From the NCBI RefSeq assembly GCF_900114825.1, contig NZ_FOUI01000017.1, positions 1-54,689 of the forward strand: a stretch of DNA of 54,689 nucleotides, written 5' to 3'. This DNA comes from Halopseudomonas yangmingensis (GTDB lineage Bacteria > Pseudomonadota > Gammaproteobacteria > Pseudomonadales > Pseudomonadaceae). Under the pieces are notes generated by a model. The model saw only the letters and a list, made by a program, of their open reading frames with translations. It was not told the origin of the DNA and ran no database searches. Of the stretch, positions 49,214 through 54,689 are shown in pieces (position 1 is the first letter of the stretch; the number at the start of each line of letters is the position of its first letter). Both the position numbers and the translations under genes were made by a program.

Positions 49214-51307
49214 ATGTCGGACGTGGTCACACTGGAACGCCAAGGCCCCATCGCAGTCATCAGAGTCAACAATCCGCCGGTGAATGCCCTGGGCATCGCC
49301 GTGCGTGAAGGACTGCAGAACTGCTTCAACGCCGCCGAGGCCGATGCCGAGGTGAAAGCCGTAGTGCTGGTCTGTGAAGGGACGACCTTTATGGCCGGGG
49401 CCGACATCAAGGAGTTCGGCAAGCCGCCGAAGTCGCCGGGCCTGCCGGAAGTGGTGAATGGCATCGAAGCCTGCAGCAAGCCGAGCGTCGCGGTTATCCA
49501 TGGCACCGCGCTGGGCGGTGGCCTGGAAGTGGCGGTCAGCTGCCACTACCGCATCGCGCTGAAGAGCGCCAAGGTCGGCCTGCCGGAAGTCAAACTCGGC
49601 CTGCTGCCGGGCGCGGGTGGCACCCAGCGTCTGCCGCGTCTGGTTGGCGTAGCCAAGGCGCTGGACATGATTGTCAGCGGCAACCCGATCAGCGCCGTCG
49701 AGGCCCATGATCTGGGCGTTATCGATGCGCTGATCGAGGGTGACCTGACCGCTGCCGGTATTGCCTTCGCCGAACAACTGTTGGCCGAGGGCAAAGGCCC
49801 GCGCCGCACTGGCGAGCGTACCGACAAGCTCGACGGTGCCGACAATGCCGCTGCCGTGGCCGCCAAGCGCGCCGAGGTCGAGAAGAAGATGCCCGGCCTG
49901 TTCTCGCCGCAGCGCTGTGTATCCGCCGTTGAAGCCGCCTTCAGCCTGCCGCTGGCTGAAGGCCTGAAGCGTGAGCGCGAGCTGTTCGGCGAGTGTCTGG
50001 TATCGCCGCAGCGTGCCGCGCTGGTGCATGCGTTCTTCTCCGAACGTCAAGCCTCCAAGATTGACGACCTGCCCAAGGACACCCCGGTACGCGAGATCAA
50101 GTCTGCCGGTGTGATCGGTGGCGGCACCATGGGTGTCGGCATCGCCATCTGCTTTGCCAACGCCGGTATCCCGGTAAAGATTCTGGAAATCACCAGCGAA
50201 GCCCGTGACAAGGCCCTGGAACGTGCCCGCGACACCTACGGTATGAGCGTCAAGCGCGGCAGCCTGACCCAGGACGCACTGGAGAAGCGCATGGCGCTGA
50301 TCAGCGGCGTCACCAACTATGCCGACCTGGCTGACGTCGATGTAGTAGTCGAGGCGGTATTCGAGGACATGGGCGTCAAGCAGAAGGTCTTCGAAGCGCT
50401 GGATGCCCACTGCAAGCCGGGCGCCATTCTGGCCTCCAACACCAGCTCACTGGATCTGAACGCCATTGCCGAGTTCACCCGGCGTCCCGAAGACGTCGTT
50501 GGCCTGCACTTCTTCAGCCCGGCCAACGTGATGCGCCTGCTGGAAGTGGTGCGCGGCGCCAAGACCAGCCATGAGGTGCTGGCCACCGCCATGGCGGTTG
50601 GCAAGAAGCTGAAGAAAGTCTCGGTGCCGGTCGGCGTCTGCGACGGATTTGTCGGCAACCGCATGGTGTTCCAGTACGGCCGCGAGTCCGAGTTCCTGCT
50701 GGAAGAAGGCGGCACCCCGGAGCAAGTCGACGGCGTGCTGCGCAAGTTCGGCCTGGCCATGGGCCCGTTCGCCATGCGCGACCTGTCGGGCCTGGATATT
50801 GGTCTGGCGATCCGCACCCGCCAGCGCCAGACCCTGCCCGCCGAGTTCAAGCTGCCAACCATTCTCGACAAGATGGCCGAGGCCGGCATGCTCGGGCAGA
50901 AAACCGGCAAGGGCTTCTACGTCTATGAAAAGGGTTCGCGTACCCCGCTGCCGAACCCGGAGCTGCCGGCGATTCTCGAGGCCGCTTCGAAGGCGCAGGG
51001 CATCGAGCGCCAGCAACTGAGCGATGAGTACATCATCGAGCGCACCATTTATGCACTGATCAACGAGGGCGCCAAGATCCTCGAGGAAGGCATCGCCCAA
51101 CGTGCCAGCGACATCGACGTCATTTACCTGAACGGCTATGGTTTCCCGGCCCATCAGGGCGGCCCGATGTTCTATGCTGATGCGATAGGTCTGGATCGCG
51201 TGTACGCACGCATCTGCGAATTCCACCAGCAACATGGTGCCTGGTGGAAGCCGGCGGCATTGCTGGAAAAGCTGGCCAGGGAAGGACGCAAGTTCGCTGA
51301 TCTGTAA
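49214..51307 (+). CDS. enoyl-CoA hydratase/3-hydroxyacyl-CoA dehydrogenase multienzyme (PimF-like)
   Basis: The 697-residue protein joins an N-terminal hydratase/isomerase domain (about 1-190; GTTFMAGADIKEFG, GGGLEVAVSCHYRIA, KLGLLPGAGGTQRLPRL) to a C-terminal 3-hydroxyacyl-CoA dehydrogenase. The NAD domain starts near residue 298 with GVIGGGTMGVGIAICFANAG, and the catalytic His lies in GLHFFSPANVMRLLEVV. The final part has GFPAHQGGPMFYAD. It performs two steps of beta-oxidation. PimF of the pimelate operon has this layout. A strong CGGAGG stands six bases before ATG 49214; an upstream TTG is less likely. Two acyl-CoA dehydrogenase genes follow. Confidence 0.93.
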   Translation: MSDVVTLERQGPIAVIRVNNPPVNALGIAVREGLQNCFNAAEADAEVKAVVLVCEGTTFMAGADIKEFGKPPKSPGLPEVVNGIEACSKPSVAVIHGTALGGGLEVAVSCHYRIALKSAKVGLPEVKLGLLPGAGGTQRLPRLVGVAKALDMIVSGNPISAVEAHDLGVIDALIEGDLTAAGIAFAEQLLAEGKGPRRTGERTDKLDGADNAAAVAAKRAEVEKKMPGLFSPQRCVSAVEAAFSLPLAEGLKRERELFGECLVSPQRAALVHAFFSERQASKIDDLPKDTPVREIKSAGVIGGGTMGVGIAICFANAGIPVKILEITSEARDKALERARDTYGMSVKRGSLTQDALEKRMALISGVTNYADLADVDVVVEAVFEDMGVKQKVFEALDAHCKPGAILASNTSSLDLNAIAEFTRRPEDVVGLHFFSPANVMRLLEVVRGAKTSHEVLATAMAVGKKLKKVSVPVGVCDGFVGNRMVFQYGRESEFLLEEGGTPEQVDGVLRKFGLAMGPFAMRDLSGLDIGLAIRTRQRQTLPAEFKLPTILDKMAEAGMLGQKTGKGFYVYEKGSRTPLPNPELPAILEAASKAQGIERQQLSDEYIIERTIYALINEGAKILEEGIAQRASDIDVIYLNGYGFPAHQGGPMFYADAIGLDRVYARICEFHQQHGAWWKPAALLEKLAREGRKFADL

Positions 51308-51315
51308 CCAATCGG

Positions 51316-51339
51316 GGTGACCGGCGCGGGCCGGTCACC
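51316..51339 (+). repeat. intercistronic hairpin
   Basis: GGTGACCGGC and GCCGGTCACC form a perfect 10-bp stem around four bases, between the multienzyme gene and the first acyl-CoA dehydrogenase gene. No T-run follows. It may stabilise or process the operon transcript, or weaken read-through. Confidence 0.6.
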
Positions 51340-51368
51340 GGATACCCGTATTGCAACGAGGACAAACA

Positions 51369-52565
51369 ATGGAAATCCATTTCTCCCCCGAACAGCTCGC
51401 CTTCCGCGACGAAGTGCGTGAATTTCTCAAGCAGGAGCTGCCCGCCGACATCGCCTCCAAGGTACGTCTGGCCAAGCACCTGAGCAAGGAAGACCACCAG
51501 CGCTGGCAGCAAATCCTGTCGAAAAAGGGCTGGTATGCACCGGGCTGGCCGGTCGAGCACGGCGGCACTACCTGGGGCCCGATCGAAAAGCACATCTTTG
51601 ACGAGGAATCGGCCGCTGCCGGTGCCCCGCGTCTGGTGCCGTTCGGCGTCAACATGGTTGCTCCGGTGATCATCAAGTTCGGCACCGAAGAGCAAAAGGC
51701 CAAGTACCTGCCGCGCATCCTGTCCGGTGAAGACTGGTGGTGTCAGGGTTACTCCGAGCCGGGCGCCGGTTCCGACCTGGCCTCGCTGAAGACCCGCGCG
51801 GTACGTGACGGTGACTACTACATCGTCAACGGCCAGAAGACCTGGACCACCCTCGGCCAGCACGCCAACTGGATCTTCTGTCTGGTGCGTACCGATCCGG
51901 AAGCCCAGCAGCAGCGTGGTATCTCCTTCCTGCTGATCGACATGGCCACCCCCGGCATCACCGTGCGTCCGATCCTCACCCTGGACGGCGACCATGAAGT
52001 CAATGAAGTGTTCTTTGACGACGTCAAGGTACCGGTCGAGAACCTGGTCGGCGAAGAGAACAAGGGCTGGACCTGCGCCAAGTACCTGCTGACCCACGAG
52101 CGTACTGGCCTGGCCGGCATCGGCGCCTCCAAGGCCGCCCTGCGCCAGCTCAAGCGGATCGCCGCCAAGCAGCACAAGAACGGTCGCCCGCTGATCGAGG
52201 ACACCCTGTTCCGCAGCCAGATCGCCGAAGTGGAAATGTCGCTGATGGCCGCCGAGATGAGCACCCTGCGCATCGTCGCCGCCGCCTCCGAAGGTGGTGT
52301 ACCGGGTTCGGAAAGCTCGATCCTCAAGGTGCAGGGCACCGAAATCCGTCAGGCCATCACCCACCTGATGCGCAAGGCGCTGGGTCCGTACGCCATGCCC
52401 TTCCTGCCGGAAGAGATGGAGCTGGACTATGACGGCGACTTCCTGGTTGATGACTACAGCGCCTCGCTGGCCTCGGTCTACTTCAACATGCGCAAACTGT
52501 CGATCTTCGGCGGATCCAACGAGATCCAGAAGAACATCGTCTCGAAAATGATTCTTGAACTCTGA
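51369..52565 (+). CDS. acyl-CoA dehydrogenase, PimC-like subunit
   Basis: The 398-residue protein is an FAD acyl-CoA dehydrogenase. It has QGYSEPGAGSDLASLKTRA and the FAD/substrate element DYYIVNGQKTWTT. The C-terminus holds MRKLSIFGGSNEIQKNIVSKMIL. It resembles the large subunit of pimeloyl-CoA dehydrogenase (PimC). GAGG lies 8 bases before the ATG. The next gene encodes the smaller partner; such pairs form heteromers. The catalytic Glu position is not obvious from sequence alone. Confidence 0.88.
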   Translation: MEIHFSPEQLAFRDEVREFLKQELPADIASKVRLAKHLSKEDHQRWQQILSKKGWYAPGWPVEHGGTTWGPIEKHIFDEESAAAGAPRLVPFGVNMVAPVIIKFGTEEQKAKYLPRILSGEDWWCQGYSEPGAGSDLASLKTRAVRDGDYYIVNGQKTWTTLGQHANWIFCLVRTDPEAQQQRGISFLLIDMATPGITVRPILTLDGDHEVNEVFFDDVKVPVENLVGEENKGWTCAKYLLTHERTGLAGIGASKAALRQLKRIAAKQHKNGRPLIEDTLFRSQIAEVEMSLMAAEMSTLRIVAAASEGGVPGSESSILKVQGTEIRQAITHLMRKALGPYAMPFLPEEMELDYDGDFLVDDYSASLASVYFNMRKLSIFGGSNEIQKNIVSKMILEL

Positions 52566-52576
52566 GGAGGCCGACC

Positions 52577-53710
52577 GTGGACTTCAAACTGACCGAAGAG
52601 CAGCAGATGCTGCAGGAAACCGCACAGCGTCTGGTGCGTGATACATACAGTTTTGAAAAGCGCCAGGAGTTCAGCGCCAGCGACGCCGGTTTCAGCCGCG
52701 AGTTCTGGCAGCAGCTGGGTGAACTGGGCCTGACCGCCGTACCCTTCTCCGAAGAGCTGGGCGGCTTTGGCGGCAGCGGCGTGGAAACCATGCTGATCAT
52801 GGAGCAACTGGGCAGCGGTATCTGCCTGGAGCCCTACATGGAGTCGGTGATCCTCGCCGGCGGCCTGATCAGCCAACTGGGCAACGCCGCGCAGCAGGAA
52901 GAGCTGCTGGGTGGTATCGCCACCGGTGAACTGCAGGCCGCCGTGGCCCTGGAAGAGCCGGGCAGCCACTACAACCTGGCCCACGTGGAAACCACCGCCC
53001 GCCAGAATGGCGGCGACTGGCTGATCAGTGGCCGCAAGGGCGTGGTGATCGGTGGCCAGACCGCCGGCAAGATCCTGGTCTCCGCGCGCACCGCCGGTGA
53101 TGTGCGTGACCAGCAGGGCATCAGCCTGTTTGTCATCGACCCGGCTGCGGCCGGTGTCAGCCGCCGCGTATACGCCACCATGGACGGCCGCAAGGGTTGC
53201 GAACTGTTCCTCGACAACGTCAAGGGCGAACTGCTCGGCAACGCCGGCGACGCCTATGACGCCATCCGTTACCAGAGCGGCCGCGCCATTGCTGCCCTGT
53301 GTGGCGAGGCCGTCGGTGCCATGCGTACCCTGTGCGACCTGACCCTGGACTACCTGAAGACCCGCAAGCAGTTTGGTGTGGTGATCGGCAAGTTCCAGGT
53401 GCTGCAGCACCGCATGGTCGATATGGTCAGCGAACTGGAGCGTGCCACCTCGATGGCCACCCTCGCCGCCTGTCTGGCCGATGACGAAGACAGCGCCGAG
53501 CGTACCGCCAAGCTGACCGCCGCCAAGTTCGTGATCAACAAGGCTGGCCGCTACGTAGCTGAGCAGGCGATCCAGCTGCATGGCGGTATCGCCATGACCT
53601 GGGAATACAACGGTGCCCACTATGCCAAACGGCTGGTGATGATCAGCCACCAGTTCGGTGATGACGACCACCACCTGGAAGCCTACGCTGACCAGCTGAG
53701 CCTGGCCTGA
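52577..53710 (+). CDS. acyl-CoA dehydrogenase, PimD-like subunit
   Basis: The 377-residue protein is the second, smaller acyl-CoA dehydrogenase of the pair (FKLTEEQQMLQETAQRLV, LEEPGSHYNL, LKTRKQFGVVIGKFQVLQHRMVDM, QLHGGIAMTWEY). It resembles the PimD small subunit. The start is a GTG with GAGGAGG seven bases upstream, eleven bases after the first gene ends. The two proteins probably form one heteromeric enzyme that delivers electrons to ETF, whose genes come next. Confidence 0.87.
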   Translation: MDFKLTEEQQMLQETAQRLVRDTYSFEKRQEFSASDAGFSREFWQQLGELGLTAVPFSEELGGFGGSGVETMLIMEQLGSGICLEPYMESVILAGGLISQLGNAAQQEELLGGIATGELQAAVALEEPGSHYNLAHVETTARQNGGDWLISGRKGVVIGGQTAGKILVSARTAGDVRDQQGISLFVIDPAAAGVSRRVYATMDGRKGCELFLDNVKGELLGNAGDAYDAIRYQSGRAIAALCGEAVGAMRTLCDLTLDYLKTRKQFGVVIGKFQVLQHRMVDMVSELERATSMATLAACLADDEDSAERTAKLTAAKFVINKAGRYVAEQAIQLHGGIAMTWEYNGAHYAKRLVMISHQFGDDDHHLEAYADQLSLA

Positions 53711-53716
53711 CCGCTC

Positions 53717-53750
53717 TGGCCGGCAGCGCCGCAAGGTGCCGCCGGCCAGT
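53717..53750 (+). terminator. GC-rich hairpin after the dehydrogenase operon
   Basis: CTGGCCGGCAGC and GCCGCCGGCCAG form a 12-bp stem with one mismatch just after the stop codon of the second dehydrogenase gene. There is no T-run. It may end the operon or reduce transcription into etfB. Confidence 0.5.
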
Positions 53751-53866
53751 CGGCTACTACTGATGATTTGCACTATCGGTCGCCGCCGGCGACCGGTATC
53801 CTATGCATCCCTTTCAATGTCATGCGCCCCTGGGGCGTCTCACAGACCTGTGGAGGACTAGCGTCC

Positions 53867-54616
53867 ATGAAAATCCTCGTCGCCGTAAAGCGCGTGGTTG
53901 ACTACAACGTCAAGGTTCGCGTCAAGGCGGACAACAGCGGTGTCGATCTCGCCAACGTCAAGATGTCCATGAACCCCTTCTGCGAAATCGCCGTGGAAGA
54001 GGCCGTGCGCCTGAAAGAGAAAGGCGTGGCAACCGAGATCGTTGCCGTTTCCGTCGGTCCGGCCACTGCCCAGGAGCAACTGCGTACCGCCCTGGCACTG
54101 GGTGCTGACCGCGCCGTGCTGGTCGAAACCGCCGACGAGCTGAACTCGCTGGCCATCGCCAAGCTGCTCAAGGCAGTGGTCGACAAGGAGCAGCCGCAGC
54201 TGGTGATCCTCGGCAAGCAGGCGATCGACTCCGACAACAACCAGACCGGCCAGATGCTGGCAGCGCTGTCTGGCTATGCCCAGGGCACCTTCGCCTCGGC
54301 AGTCAATGTCGACGGCGACCGCGTCAAGGTCACCCGTGAAATCGACGGCGGTCTGCAAACCGTTGACCTGAAGCTGCCGGCCATCGTCACCACCGACCTG
54401 CGCCTGAACGAGCCGCGCTACGCCTCGCTGCCGAACATCATGAAGGCCAAGAAGAAGCCGCTGGAAACCCTCAAGCCGGAAGAGCTGGGCGTCAGCACCG
54501 CCTCGACCGTGAAGACCCTGAAGGTGGAAGCCCCGGCCGCACGCAGCGCCGGCATCAAGGTCAAGAGCGTCGACGAGCTGGTCGACAAACTCAAGAACGA
54601 AGCCAAGGTGATCTGA
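53867..54616 (+). CDS. etfB: electron transfer flavoprotein beta subunit
   Basis: EtfB with EtfA accepts electrons from acyl-CoA dehydrogenases and passes them to ETF:ubiquinone oxidoreductase. The 249-residue protein begins [19 protein letters not shown] and contains [15 protein letters not shown] and [17 protein letters not shown], which bind FAD and AMP. The tail [19 protein letters not shown] is standard. GGAGG lies ten bases upstream of the ATG at 53867. A longer frame from 53768 is not supported. It probably serves the dehydrogenases upstream and others in the cell. Confidence 0.97.
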   Translation: MKILVAVKRVVDYNVKVRVKADNSGVDLANVKMSMNPFCEIAVEEAVRLKEKGVATEIVAVSVGPATAQEQLRTALALGADRAVLVETADELNSLAIAKLLKAVVDKEQPQLVILGKQAIDSDNNQTGQMLAALSGYAQGTFASAVNVDGDRVKVTREIDGGLQTVDLKLPAIVTTDLRLNEPRYASLPNIMKAKKKPLETLKPEELGVSTASTVKTLKVEAPAARSAGIKVKSVDELVDKLKNEAKVI

Positions 54617-54618
54617 AC

Positions 54619-54689
54619 ATGAGCATTCTGGTTATTGCCGAACACAACAACGCCGCGCTCAACGCCGCGACCCTGAACACCGTAGCGGC
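54619..54689 (+). CDS. etfA: electron transfer flavoprotein alpha subunit, partial
   Basis: The first 23 residues (MSILVIAEHNNAALNAATLN) match the start of EtfA, and the gene follows etfB after two bases as in the usual etfBA pair. The window ends before the FAD-binding domain. Confidence 0.9.
   Translation, partial: MSILVIAEHNNAALNAATLNTVA

Noticed and set aside
49166-50410. 414-codon minus-strand frame opposite the multienzyme gene
   Set aside because: The plus strand encodes intact enzyme motifs throughout; the minus-strand frame is rich in Gln and His without recognisable domains.

Overview
The window looks like a chromosomal segment of a gammaproteobacterium of the Pseudomonadaceae. 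The inference rests on GC-rich codon use and on gene order: mtgA, rpoH-ftsX-ftsE-ftsY, a pair of M16 peptidases, rsmD, coaD-ferredoxin, mutM, engB, cytochrome c4, dsbA, an EEP-fold hydrolase, a diguanylate cyclase and an AmpDh2-like amidase. The last block matches the order known around dsbA in Pseudomonas aeruginosa. A Halopseudomonas-like lineage is my guess; no ribosomal RNA gene is present to confirm it.

Positions 1-5600 are accessory DNA. The left edge is part of an integron cassette array on the minus strand. It holds a 77-bp attC site, a ParE/Phd toxin-antitoxin cassette and the start of another cassette that encodes a membrane protein. No integrase gene is visible. Next come a NERD-domain protein, an unusual AAA-type ATPase with its own palindromic promoter, and a hipBA locus. 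hipA carries an internal deletion with a frameshift, while an array of hipB operator-like palindromes survives upstream.

Positions 5600-12200 hold a medium-chain reductase, an MFS transporter, a TRIC-type channel behind a tandem glycine riboswitch, and a metal-handling cluster. That cluster is a CsoR/RcnR-family repressor divergent from a His/Cys-rich exported protein, a HupE/UreJ-like membrane protein and a membrane-anchored protein.

Positions 12200-36250 are mostly core genes: UbiA-type prenyltransferase, trmB, thiG/thiS, an FAD amine oxidase-like protein, mtgA, rpoH, ftsXEY, M16 peptidases, rsmD, a YheT-like hydrolase, a TetR regulator divergent from coniferyl aldehyde dehydrogenase and a Tat protein/GMC oxidoreductase pair, coaD, ferredoxin, ggt, a Na/phosphate cotransporter and mutM.

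Positions 36250-43850 contain a strong candidate for a Spot 42/ErsA-type small RNA with a sigma-E/AlgU-like promoter, next to engB but with polA absent. Cytochrome c4, dsbA, the diguanylate cyclase, the amidase and an SpmA/SpmB fusion follow. A palindromic MITE-like element sits at the 3' end of the SpmAB gene.

Positions 44090-54689 look devoted to acyl-CoA metabolism: tandem thioesterases, an enoyl-CoA hydratase, an acyl-CoA ligase, an IclR regulator, a hydratase/dehydrogenase multienzyme, two acyl-CoA dehydrogenases resembling PimC/PimD, and etfBA. Three copies of one 15-bp palindrome lie in front of the ligase and the multienzyme, on either side of the IclR gene. They suggest a small IclR-controlled regulon for fatty or dicarboxylic acid degradation.
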